64,000 nucleotides of DNA from an uncultured Eubacteriales bacterium (GTDB lineage Bacteria; Bacillota; Clostridia; Oscillospirales; Acutalibacteraceae), in contig CAKUMQ010000005.1 of assembly GCA_934667845.1 (NCBI GenBank), forward strand, positions 1 to 64,000, read 5' to 3'. Of the stretch, positions 34,464-42,443 are shown in pieces. The notes below the pieces were generated by a model, which saw nothing but the letters and a program-made list of their open reading frames with translations, ran no database searches and was not told the DNA's origin. The first letter of the stretch is position 1. Each line of letters opens with the position of its first letter. Position numbers and translations under genes: made by a program.

Positions 34464-35416
34464 GCCGTAATCTCCGGCAGCTCGGCGGCAATGGCGGACA
34501 GCACGGTGTCGACAGCCTCCTGCGCGCTGCCGCTGACCGTGCACCCGGCGGCACAGACATGCCCGCCGCCGCCGAGGCGCGCACAGATTTTGGACGCGTC
34601 GGCATGGGTACCGGTACGCAGGCTGACCTTATACCGGCCGTCCTCCTTTTCCCGCATGGTCACGCCGACCCAGACGCCCTCGATCTGACGGGGCAGCGGC
34701 GCGAGTCCCTCAAGGTCGCCCTCGGCGGCGCCTGCGTCGCTGATCATCTTCAGGGTAATGGTCATCACGGCGCAGCGGTCGCCGAAGGCAAAGCGGATAC
34801 CGGCAAGCGCCTGCCGCTCGATCTCCAGACGGGCGCGGGATTTCATATCAAACATCTCGCGGTTGATCGCATCCGCCGGTGCGCCGCACTCCATCAGCCG
34901 CGCCGCCATAAGATGGGTCTTCGGCGTGGTGTTGGAATATTTGAAGCAGCCGGTGTCGGTGGCGATACCGGTATACAGGCATGCCGCCATATCGGCATCC
35001 ACCGGCACGCCGAGCGCGTCGATCACTTCAAGCACCGCCATAGCTGCCGCGCCGTAATCGCTGCGCAGCAGCAGATGCCCGGCATAGCCGGTCTGGCTCG
35101 GGTGATGGTCGATGGCAAGCGCAACGGACGCGGCAAGCGGCGCATAGCTGCCGAGCAGCTGGGGATCCGCCACGTCCACGGCGCAGAGAAACGCCGGTTC
35201 GAAATCCTGCTCCGGCAGGAGCATATACCCGTATTTTTCGGGGATCGGGTCGGCGCAGAGCACCTGCGCCCGCTTGCCGAGCGCCCGCAGCGCCCGGCAG
35301 AGACCGAAGCCGCAGCCGAGCGTATCCCCGTCGGGGAAGGTGTGGGTCAGAATGTGGATATCCTCGGCATCGCGCAGCAGCTGCGCCGCGCCCGCCGCGT
35401 CGACCGGTCGGCTCAT
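34460..35416 (-). CDS. nrnA: DHH/DHHA1 oligoribonuclease / pAp phosphatase NrnA (318 aa)
   Basis: Bifunctional nanoRNase and 3'-phosphoadenosine-5'-phosphate phosphatase of the DHH superfamily. Metal motifs seen: HTFPDGDTLG (motif I), AVDVAD (motif II), IDHHPSQ (DHH motif III) and YTGIATDTGCF. The DHHA1 domain ends with GGGGHVCAAGC. Length is normal. Its first ATG overlaps the rbfA stop, and it stands between rbfA and truB as in many Firmicutes. Confidence 0.95.
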   Translation of the reverse strand: MSRPVDAAGAAQLLRDAEDIHILTHTFPDGDTLGCGFGLCRALRALGKRAQVLCADPIPEKYGYMLLPEQDFEPAFLCAVDVADPQLLGSYAPLAASVALAIDHHPSQTGYAGHLLLRSDYGAAAMAVLEVIDALGVPVDADMAACLYTGIATDTGCFKYSNTTPKTHLMAARLMECGAPADAINREMFDMKSRARLEIERQALAGIRFAFGDRCAVMTITLKMISDAGAAEGDLEGLAPLPRQIEGVWVGVTMREKEDGRYKVSLRTGTHADASKICARLGGGGHVCAAGCTVSGSAQEAVDTVLSAIAAELPEITA

Positions 35417-35805
35417 TCCTGCTCCTCCGTTTCCGGTGCCGCGGCTTCGCGGTCGGCACGCTCCTTTTCCAGCTGTGCCAGCGTGCGTGCAATATCGACG
35501 CTGTACGCAATGGAATCGTCCGCGACAAAGCGCAGCTCCGGCGCATGGCGCAGATGCTTTAAGCGGCGCCCCAGCTCGGTGCGCATATAGCCCGCAGCGG
35601 AGCGCAGCCCCAAAACGGCTTGTTTAGCCGCCTCCATACCGTCCATGGAGCTGATATACACGGTGGCATAGGAGAGGTCGTTGGTGACATCCGCCCGCAC
35701 AATGCTGACCAGACCCGTCACCCGCGGATCCTTCACAGTACGCAGGATGGCGGTCAGTTCGCGGGCAATGTCCTCGCTGACACGGTTCATACGGTGACTC
35801 GCCAT
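35413..35805 (-). CDS. rbfA: ribosome-binding factor A (130 aa)
   Basis: Small KH-type assembly factor for the 30S subunit. Family features are RMNRVSEDIARELTAIL at the N-terminus, DVTNDLSYATVYIS in the core strand, and LGRRLKHLRHAPELRFVADDS near the C-terminus. Normal length with a short acidic tail. Placed after infB in the canonical operon. Confidence 0.95.
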   Translation of the reverse strand: MASHRMNRVSEDIARELTAILRTVKDPRVTGLVSIVRADVTNDLSYATVYISSMDGMEAAKQAVLGLRSAAGYMRTELGRRLKHLRHAPELRFVADDSIAYSVDIARTLAQLEKERADREAAAPETEEQE

Positions 35806-35833
35806 AGCAGCCTCCTTTTCGTCACAGAGGAGA

Positions 35834-38236
35834 TCAGTCGCGATACTCCTCGATCACATACGTTTCATAAATATCGCCCTCGCGGATGTCGGTGAAGCGC
35901 TCCAGACCGATACCGCACTCATAGCCCTGGGCGACCTCCTTGACGTCGTCCTTAAAGCGGCGCAGGGAGATCATCTTGTCGTCGCCGACAATGATGCCCT
36001 CGCGGACAATGCGCAGCAGGTCGTTGCGGTACACCTTGCCGTCGAGGATATAGCAGCCGGCGATGGTGCCGACGCCGGTGATCTTGTAGACCTGGCGCAC
36101 CTCGGCACGGCCGTGCAGCACCTCGCGGGTCTTCGGCGCGAGCATACCCTTCATGGCGTCGCCGATCTCCTCGATGCAGTCGTAAATAATGCGGTACATC
36201 CGCATATCCACGTTGTCACGCTCCGCCGCCGCCTCGGCGAGCGGATCGGGACGGACGTTGAAGCCGACGATAATGGCGTTGGACGCGCTTGCGAGCATGA
36301 CGTCGTTTTCGGTAACAGCGCCGACCGCGCCATGGATCACGCGCACGCGCACCTCGTCGTTGGACAGCTTTTCGAGCGACTGGCGCACCGCCTCGACCGA
36401 GCCCTGCACATCGGCTTTGACGATGAGCTTCAGCTCCTTCATCTCGCCCTGCTGCATCTGATCAAACAGGTTGTCGAGCGTGACCTTCTGATACTGGGCA
36501 AACTGCTCCTCTTTAGCGGCGGTCTTGCGCTGCTCGACCAGCTCACGGGCAAGCCGCTCATCGGTCACGGCGTTGACGATATCGCCGGAGGCGGGAACCT
36601 CGTCGAGACCCATGATCTCCACCGGGACGGAGGGACCCGCCTCGGTGAGCTTGCGGCCGTTTTCATCGGTCATGGCGCGCACGCGACCGACCGACTGACC
36701 CGCGACGATCACATCGCCGGAGTGCAGCGTGCCGTTTTGCACCAGAACGGTGGCAATGGGGCCGCGTCCCTTATCCAGGCGCGCCTCAATGACGATGCCC
36801 TTGGCGGCACGGTCGGGGTTCGCGCGTAGCTCTTTCATCTCCGCGACGAGCAGCACGGTCTCGAGCAGCTTGTCAAGTCCCTCGCCCGTGTGGGCAGAAA
36901 CCGGCACGCAGATCACGTCGCCGCCCCACTCCTCGGGCACCAGCTCATACTCGGTGAGCTGCTGCATCACGCGGTCGGGGTTAGCTTCGGGCTTATCCAT
37001 CTTGTTGATGGCGACAATGATGGACACACCGGCGGCTTTCGCGTGGTTGATTGCCTCCACGGTCTGGGGCATGATGCCGTCGTCCGCCGCGACGACCAGG
37101 ATCGCGATATCCGTCGCCTGCGCGCCGCGCGCCCGCATGGCGGTAAACGCCGCGTGGCCCGGGGTGTCCAGGAACGTGACATACTGACCGCCCACATTGA
37201 CGCGGTAGGCGCCGATATGCTGGGTGATGCCGCCCGCCTCACCCGCCGTGACCTGCGTCTTGCGGATGGCGTCGAGGATGGAGGTCTTGCCGTGGTCGAC
37301 GTGACCCATGACCACCACGACGGGGTCGCGGGGCTGCAGGTTCTCGTCGGTATCGGTGCTGTCGTCGATGATGCGCTCCTCGATGGTCACGACCACCTCA
37401 TGCTCGACCTTGACGTGGAATTCCTCCGCCACGAGATAGGCGGTGTCGAAGTCGATCTCCTGATTGACGGTCGCCATCACGCCGAGCATAAACAGCTTCT
37501 TGATGACCTCGGCGGCGGTAGCTTTCATGCGGGACGCCAGCTCGCCGACCGTGATGGTGTCGCCGACCGTAATGGTCATGTGCTTCGCCTTGCGCTCCTG
37601 CTGGATGCGCTTTAAGCGCTCCGCCTCCGTCTCGCGGCGGCGTTGCGGACGGCGGTTCTGCTTCGAGCGCTGATTGAGCTTCTGCTTCTGCACGGCGCCG
37701 CCGTCGCCGCGGACACGGTTGGAGGTCTGCGCCAGCACGTCAAATTTCTCATCGTATTTGTTGCCGACATTGTTCTGCGTGCGCAGCTCGACCGTGCGGC
37801 GCTCCACCGGCGCCTTCGGCTGTACGGGATTCTTCGGCTTATCCGCCTTCGCCGGGCGGTTTTGCGGCTGCGGCTGTGCGGCGGGCGCCTTGGCAGCCGA
37901 GGCAGCGGAGGCGGCAGGCTTCCCGTCCGCCTTTGCGGCGGGCGCGGGAGCAGCTTCGGCAGGTGCCGGAGCTGCCGCGGGCTGGTTCTCCGCCGCGGGC
38001 GCTGCAGCCGGAGCCTTCTTGGCGGGCTTCTCATTCTGCAGGGCGAAATAGGCGTCGAAATTCTCGAGCGCCGTCTCCTGCGTCAGCGTCTCAAAAATGA
38101 GATCCAGCTCATCCTCCTCGAGCGCCGTCATGCTTTTGACCTGCTTGCCCATTTTCTCGTCCAGCAGGGCAATGATGCGTTTGCCGGGAATGTCAAAATC
38201 CTTCGCGACATTGGAAACGCGGTATTTAATCATCAT
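35834..38236 (-). CDS. infB: translation initiation factor IF-2 (800 aa)
   Basis: The GTPase that brings initiator tRNA to the 30S subunit. A short N-terminal IF2_N helix domain (about 1-50) is followed by an Ala/Pro/Lys-rich linker (about 70-200), a second IF2_N region, then the G domain with GHVDHGKTSIL (about 308-318), DTPGHAAF and NKMDKP, and domains II-IV. Preceded by GAGGAGG; the ATG overlaps the end of ylxQ by 11 bases. Confidence 0.97.
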   Translation of the reverse strand: MMIKYRVSNVAKDFDIPGKRIIALLDEKMGKQVKSMTALEEDELDLIFETLTQETALENFDAYFALQNEKPAKKAPAAAPAAENQPAAAPAPAEAAPAPAAKADGKPAASAASAAKAPAAQPQPQNRPAKADKPKNPVQPKAPVERRTVELRTQNNVGNKYDEKFDVLAQTSNRVRGDGGAVQKQKLNQRSKQNRRPQRRRETEAERLKRIQQERKAKHMTITVGDTITVGELASRMKATAAEVIKKLFMLGVMATVNQEIDFDTAYLVAEEFHVKVEHEVVVTIEERIIDDSTDTDENLQPRDPVVVVMGHVDHGKTSILDAIRKTQVTAGEAGGITQHIGAYRVNVGGQYVTFLDTPGHAAFTAMRARGAQATDIAILVVAADDGIMPQTVEAINHAKAAGVSIIVAINKMDKPEANPDRVMQQLTEYELVPEEWGGDVICVPVSAHTGEGLDKLLETVLLVAEMKELRANPDRAAKGIVIEARLDKGRGPIATVLVQNGTLHSGDVIVAGQSVGRVRAMTDENGRKLTEAGPSVPVEIMGLDEVPASGDIVNAVTDERLARELVEQRKTAAKEEQFAQYQKVTLDNLFDQMQQGEMKELKLIVKADVQGSVEAVRQSLEKLSNDEVRVRVIHGAVGAVTENDVMLASASNAIIVGFNVRPDPLAEAAAERDNVDMRMYRIIYDCIEEIGDAMKGMLAPKTREVLHGRAEVRQVYKITGVGTIAGCYILDGKVYRNDLLRIVREGIIVGDDKMISLRRFKDDVKEVAQGYECGIGLERFTDIREGDIYETYVIEEYRD

Positions 38237-38564
38237 AGGTTGTTTCCTCCTCTGGTTGTTCGGTAGTCAGCGCCGTAAGCCTCGCGGCAAAGCCGTCGTC
38301 ATCGGTAACGGCAAGCCCGACGGGGCGGTGCAGACCGAGCGCATGCCCGAGCTGCTCCTTTGTCAGCGGCAGAGTGAGCGCCCGCACGGGCGTCCGGCGC
38401 ACGGCATAGCGCCATTCCTTGTCTGTTTTCGGAGAGATATCGGCGGCACACAGCACGAGCTTTGCCTGTCCCGCCGTGACGGCGTCAACCGTGGCGTCAA
38501 AGCCGCACTGCAGATGGCCGGAGCGTCGGGCAATACCCAAAAGCCCCGAGATCCTGTCATTCAT
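38226..38564 (-). CDS. L7Ae/L30e-family RNA-binding protein YlxQ (112 aa)
   Basis: L7Ae-fold K-turn binding protein of the YlxQ type. Features include LLGIARRSGHLQCGFDATVDAVTAGQAKLVLCAADISP and a basic C-terminal half. The start is the ATG at 38564, which overlaps the preceding rnpM stop; the extension to 38669 lies within rnpM. The position between rnpM and infB is the conserved one. Confidence 0.9.
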   Translation of the reverse strand: MNDRISGLLGIARRSGHLQCGFDATVDAVTAGQAKLVLCAADISPKTDKEWRYAVRRTPVRALTLPLTKEQLGHALGLHRPVGLAVTDDDGFAARLTALTTEQPEEETTYDD

Positions 38565-38838
38565 CGCTTTGCCATTCCTCCTCCAGACGGTCATAGATCT
38601 CCGCGGGGACGGCACAGGAAAAGGTGCGCTCCAGCCGGTGCGCCTTGCGGGCTGCCCGCAGGCAGTCAAGGCTCGGACAGAGATAGGCGCCGCGCCCGGG
38701 CTTGCGGCCGACCTTGTCCAGAGAGATCTCTCCCTCCGGACTGCGGACGATACGGATCAGCTCACGCTTTTCCTTCATTTCCCCGCAGCCGATGCATTTG
38801 CGCAGCGGTATCTTCTTTTTTTGAACCATGGCAGGCAT
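38557..38838 (-). CDS. rnpM: YlxR-family RNA-binding protein RnpM (93 aa)
   Basis: DUF448/YlxR fold, in some Firmicutes described as a modulator of RNase P. Signature motifs are RKCIGCGEMKEKRELIRIVR and GRKPGRGAYLCPSLDCL. The gene sits directly after nusA. AAGGAG precedes two possible ATGs (38838 or 38829); the first has a short three-base spacing, so the start is uncertain by three codons. Confidence 0.93.
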   Translation of the reverse strand: MPAMVQKKKIPLRKCIGCGEMKEKRELIRIVRSPEGEISLDKVGRKPGRGAYLCPSLDCLRAARKAHRLERTFSCAVPAEIYDRLEEEWQSDE

Positions 38839-38871
38839 CCTCTCCTTTCCGCCGTTGCCGGAATGTGCGGT

Positions 38872-39936
38872 TTATTCGCCGTAGAAGCCGCTTTCCGGCC
38901 GGATATCGATCTTCCAGCCGGTGAGCTTGGCGGCGAGACGGGCGTTTTGCCCTTTGTTACCGATCGCCAGAGAAAGCTGGGCATCCGGAACCGTGACCTG
39001 GCACGCTTTCGCGCCGTCGGGATCCACCTCCACGCTCAGCACCTTGGCGGGAGAGAGCGCGGCGGCAATAAACGCGGCGGGATCGTCGCTGTATTCCACC
39101 ACGTCGATCTTCTCGCCGCCCAGCTCCTCGACGATACCATTGACACGGGTACCGCGCGGACCGATGCAGGCGCCGACGGCGTCCACATTCTTATCCTTAG
39201 ACAGCACGGCGAGCTTGGTGCGCGAGCCGGCCTCGCGGGAGACGGATTTGATCTCCACGGTGCCGTTGAAGATTTCGGGCACCTCCATCTCAAACAGGCG
39301 CTTGACAAGGCCGGGGTGGGTGCGGGAGATCAGCGCGCGCGGACCGCGTTCGCCCTCCTTGACATCCACCACATACACCTTCACGCGGTCGCCCTCGTGC
39401 AGCGTTTCACCGGGCAGCTGTTCGCTCTTGGCGAGCACGCTCTCAGACTTGCCGATCTCGACGGTGGCGGCACCGGTGAGCGGATCGACCCGCAGCACGC
39501 GGGCGGTGATCAGCTCCTGATTGCGGCGCTTGAATTCCTCAAACTGCATTCCGCGCTCCGCCTCGCGGATACCCTGGCGGATGACGTGCTTCGCCGTCTG
39601 GGCGGCAATGCGGCCAAACTGCTTGGTCTCCAGTTCAATGTCCACAAACTCGCCGACGCGGGCGTTTTTATTATAGCGCAGCGCCTCATCAAGCAGCAGC
39701 TCGCTGTCCGGCTGTGTGATCTCCTCGACCACATTCTTGCGCAGCGCCACACGAAACTCGCCGGTCGCGGGATCCATGCGGACGATGACATTTTCCTCCT
39801 CGCCGCCGTAATCCTTTTTCACGGCAATGACGATCGCGGCGCGGATCTTGTCCAGCAGGTATTCCGCGGGGATCCCCTTTTCCTTTTCCAGCAGCTTCAG
39901 AGCTTCAAAAAACTCTGCGGTGTCTTTATTTGTCAT
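38872..39936 (-). CDS. nusA: transcription factor NusA (354 aa)
   Basis: Elongation, pausing and termination factor. An N-terminal NusA domain (about 1-125) is followed by S1 (ITARVLRVDPLTGAATVEIGKSESV), KH1 (GACIGPRGTRVNGIVEELGGEKIDVVEY-type block) and KH2 (LAIGNKGQNARLAAKLTGWKID). At 354 aa it lacks the acidic C-terminal repeats of proteobacterial NusA, as is normal for Firmicutes. Confidence 0.97.
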   Translation of the reverse strand: MTNKDTAEFFEALKLLEKEKGIPAEYLLDKIRAAIVIAVKKDYGGEEENVIVRMDPATGEFRVALRKNVVEEITQPDSELLLDEALRYNKNARVGEFVDIELETKQFGRIAAQTAKHVIRQGIREAERGMQFEEFKRRNQELITARVLRVDPLTGAATVEIGKSESVLAKSEQLPGETLHEGDRVKVYVVDVKEGERGPRALISRTHPGLVKRLFEMEVPEIFNGTVEIKSVSREAGSRTKLAVLSKDKNVDAVGACIGPRGTRVNGIVEELGGEKIDVVEYSDDPAAFIAAALSPAKVLSVEVDPDGAKACQVTVPDAQLSLAIGNKGQNARLAAKLTGWKIDIRPESGFYGE

Positions 39937-39975
39937 GATGTACCTCCCTGCCGCAAAGCGGCGTATTATCGGTAA

Positions 39976-40473
39976 TTATTGTGCGGAATCGTCCGATTCC
40001 TCCAAGCCGTCCGCATCGTCCAGCACATGGACGTGGGCGACCTCTTTTTTGCGGAATGTACGCAAAGTGCCGTCCTCTTCCTCAATCACGATCTCCCCGT
40101 CGCCGTAGCGGCGAAGATACCCGGCAAACTCGCGTTCGCCGTCCTGCGGCCGGATCAGTGAAACGACGACCGGCCAATCGAGATAGGCTTCAAAATGCGC
40201 CGGACGGATCAGCTCCCGTTCAATTCCGGGAGACATGACCTCCAGGCAGTAGGTCTGTGCGATCGGATCCGCCTCATCGAGCAGCGGACTGAGCCGCCGG
40301 GACAGCGCGGCGCAGTCGTCAATACCGACGCCGCCCTCCTTGTCAATCACATAGCGCAGATACCAGCCCGCGCCCTCTTTTTCGAACCGCACATCCCAAA
40401 GCGACAGCCCCAGCTCGGCAGCCACCGGCTCCGCCAGAGCGCGGCAGACGTCGACGGTGCGTCCGTTTTCCAT
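39976..40473 (-). CDS. rimP: ribosome maturation factor RimP (165 aa)
   Basis: 30S assembly factor. Core signatures are LSLWDVRFEKEGAGWYLRYVIDKEGGVGIDDCAALSR-type N-domain and YCLEVMSPGIERELIRPAHF. The start is the ATG at 40473 after GGGGAAG; the open frame upstream to 40734 covers the promoter and is non-coding. First gene of the nus/inf operon. Confidence 0.95.
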   Translation of the reverse strand: MENGRTVDVCRALAEPVAAELGLSLWDVRFEKEGAGWYLRYVIDKEGGVGIDDCAALSRRLSPLLDEADPIAQTYCLEVMSPGIERELIRPAHFEAYLDWPVVVSLIRPQDGEREFAGYLRRYGDGEIVIEEEDGTLRTFRKKEVAHVHVLDDADGLEESDDSAQ

Positions 40474-40558
40474 ACACTTCCCCGCTTTCCCGGATAATAA
40501 ACATAAAAGAGCGGGTCGCCCCACTCCTTTATCATCCTCAATATCATACTGTACATAT

Positions 40559-40587
40559 AGTATACACGCCTTTACCGGAAAATGCAA
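40559..40587 (-). promoter_or_regulatory. sigma-A promoter of the rimP-nusA-infB operon
   Basis: On the minus strand: TTGCAT (40,587-40,582), a 17-base spacer, TATACT (40,564-40,559). Transcription should start near 40,552, about 80 bases before the rimP ATG. Base match and spacing are close to consensus. Confidence 0.85.
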
Positions 40588-40741
40588 GCGTTTTTTGAAA
40601 AAACCCGTATCCTGGCTGTAAAAAAGACCTTTGGCAGCAGTTTTGCCCCGCATCCGGCTTTTGACACCTCCCCCAAAAAGAAGTGCTGCACCGCGCTGTC
40701 CCGGTAAAAACCGACGTGCCGGAATTTTTTGCACTTGCCTA

Positions 40742-40770
40742 TTGACAAACCGGCGGCTTTGTGCTAGAAT
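40742..40770 (+). promoter_or_regulatory. sigma-A promoter of tRNA-Gly
   Basis: TTGACA (40,742-40,747), 17-base spacer, TAGAAT (40,765-40,770). Start near 40,777, about 12 bases before the mature tRNA 5' end. Divergent from the nus/inf promoter. Confidence 0.88.
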
Positions 40771-40788
40771 GGACGAGCGCTGAAAAAT

Positions 40789-40864
40789 GCGGCTTTAGCT
40801 CATCTGGTAGAGCGCCACCTTGCCAAGGTGGAGGTAGCGAGTTCGAGCCTCGTAAGCCGCTCCA
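40789..40864 (+). tRNA. tRNA-Gly (GCC)
   Basis: A full cloverleaf can be folded: 7-bp acceptor (GCGGCTT/AAGCCGC), D-arm with AGCTCATCTGGTAGAGC, anticodon stem CCACC/GGTGG around loop TTGCCAA (anticodon GCC), T-arm with GCGAGTTCGAGCCTCG-type sequence, discriminator T and an encoded CCA. It has its own promoter and terminator. Confidence 0.97.
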
Positions 40865-40865
40865 C

Positions 40866-40901
40866 AAAAAGCACTTCGCCAAAAGGCGAAGTGCTTTTTT
40901 A
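40866..40901 (+). terminator. intrinsic terminator of tRNA-Gly
   Basis: GCACTTCGCC / GGCGAAGTGC (40,871-40,880 and 40,885-40,894), loop AAAA, followed by six T residues and preceded by an A-run, so it can act on both strands. Confidence 0.92.
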
Positions 40902-40958
40902 CGATTCAGGGCGCATTTGGATGAGTCTGGTATTTCGGCAAAGGAAAAGGAAACTGCT

Positions 40959-42281
40959 ATGAAACTGCAAAAAAAGAATCTGATCACCGTCAGCATCATG
41001 CTGTTTGCCCTCTTTTTCGGGGCGGGCAACCTGATTTTTCCGCCGTTTTTGGGACAAAACGCGGGTTCGCACACGCTTCCCGCCATGGCGGGCTTTCTGG
41101 CGACGGCGGTGATCCTGCCCGTGCTCGGCGTGATGGTCGTCGCGAAGTTTGACGGGCTTGACCGTCTCGGTCAACAGGTGGGCAGGCATTTCTCCCTTGT
41201 ATTCACTCTGCTGATCTACCTCTCCATCGGTCCCGGGCTGGGCATTCCCCGTGCCGCCTCGGTGCCGTTTGAAATGGCGGTGGCGCCCTATCTGCCGCAA
41301 AATGCCGACAAGCGGCTCTTCATGGCGATCTACTCGCTGCTTTTCTTCCTGATTGCCCTGTGGCTGTGCCTGAATCCGGGCAAGCTGGTGGACCGCATCG
41401 GCCGCGGGCTGACCCCGGCGCTGCTCTTTCTGCTCGTGCTGCTGTTTTTCTGCTTTCTGTTCCGCGGCAAGGTGCAGATCGCCCCGGCGCAGGAGGCATA
41501 CCGGCAGCTGCCGTTTCTCAAAGGCTTCACCGAGGGCTATAACACCATGGACACCATCGCCGCGCTGAATTTCGGTCTGGTCATCTCCACCGCGCTCGGC
41601 GGCTTCGGCGTGCAGGAAAAGCGGGACAAAATGCACTATACCCTGTCGGCGGGCATTGCCGCCGGTGTGATTCTCGCACTCGTATATGCCATGCTGTCCT
41701 ATATGGGCATGTGCAGCTCCGGCGTCTATGCCATTCAGGAAAACGGCGCGTGGACGCTGCGCTGCATCGTTTATCAGCTGTTCGGCGCACCCGGTGCCGT
41801 GCTGTTGGCTGCCATTTTCTCGCTGGCCTGCCTGACCACCTGCGTCGGCCTGATCAACTCCATCTCCCAGTATTTCTCCACGCTTTTCCGTAAAATCTCC
41901 TACCGCGCGTGGGTGTACATCATCACCTTTTTCTCCTTTTTGATCTGCAATCTGGGGCTGACCGCCATTCTGAGCATCTCCATCCCCATTTTAAACGCCG
42001 TCTATCCGGTATCTATCGTACTGATCCTCTTGGGACTCAGCCACGCGCTCTGGAAAAACAACCGTTTTGTCTATCCGCTGACAGTGGTGGGAACAGCGGT
42101 GGTCAGCGTGCTCTACGCCCTCAGCGAAGCGCATGTCCCGCTCGGCGGCATAGAGAGCCTGCTCCATATGCTGCCGCTGTATGCGATGGGCTTCGGCTGG
42201 CTCTGCGTTGCCGCCGCCATGCTGCTGCTCAGTCTGCTTCTCCACCTCCTGTTCGGGCGCAGGAAGCCAGACGCCGAATAA
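40959..42281 (+). CDS. brnQ: branched-chain amino acid transport protein BrnQ (440 aa)
   Basis: LIVCS-family symporter for leucine, isoleucine and valine. About twelve hydrophobic helices; the N-terminus contains the family block MLFALFFGAGNLIFPPFLGQNAG. The start is the ATG at 40959 after AAGGA. The open frame upstream to 40761 runs through the tRNA and is rejected. Only 58 bases separate it from the tRNA terminator, and no clear promoter is visible there, so expression may depend partly on read-through from the tRNA promoter. Confidence 0.93.
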   Translation: MKLQKKNLITVSIMLFALFFGAGNLIFPPFLGQNAGSHTLPAMAGFLATAVILPVLGVMVVAKFDGLDRLGQQVGRHFSLVFTLLIYLSIGPGLGIPRAASVPFEMAVAPYLPQNADKRLFMAIYSLLFFLIALWLCLNPGKLVDRIGRGLTPALLFLLVLLFFCFLFRGKVQIAPAQEAYRQLPFLKGFTEGYNTMDTIAALNFGLVISTALGGFGVQEKRDKMHYTLSAGIAAGVILALVYAMLSYMGMCSSGVYAIQENGAWTLRCIVYQLFGAPGAVLLAAIFSLACLTTCVGLINSISQYFSTLFRKISYRAWVYIITFFSFLICNLGLTAILSISIPILNAVYPVSIVLILLGLSHALWKNNRFVYPLTVVGTAVVSVLYALSEAHVPLGGIESLLHMLPLYAMGFGWLCVAAAMLLLSLLLHLLFGRRKPDAE

Positions 42282-42302
42282 CCCGCCTGTCTCTGTCGAA
42301 AA

Positions 42303-42335
42303 GCGCTGCCGCAGCTATCTGCGGCGGCGTTTTTG
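42303..42335 (+). terminator. intrinsic terminator after brnQ
   Basis: The stem CGCTGCCGCAG / CTGCGGCGGCG closes a CTAT loop and is followed by TTTTTG, 24 bases after the brnQ stop. Confidence 0.88.
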
Positions 42336-42366
42336 CGTTTCTCTGCCGAAAAAGAGCAATTTCCTC

Positions 42367-42395
42367 TTTACGAAACGGGAAAAAGCGTGTATACT
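42367..42395 (+). promoter_or_regulatory. sigma-A promoter of the SNF2 gene
   Basis: TTTACG (42,367-42,372), 17-base spacer, TATACT (42,390-42,395), about 50 bases before the ATG. Confidence 0.7.
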
Positions 42396-42443
42396 AAAAG
42401 GATGCTTCAATCCGCCCGCATTTTGCCATGAGGAGGTGTCCGT

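Noticed and set aside
40474..40734. N-terminal extension of RimP
   Set aside because: It crosses the clear promoter at 40,559-40,587, and RimP is normally about 150-165 aa.
40761..40958. N-terminal extension of BrnQ
   Set aside because: It reads through the tRNA and its terminator; the ATG at 40,959 has a ribosome binding site and begins the family sequence.
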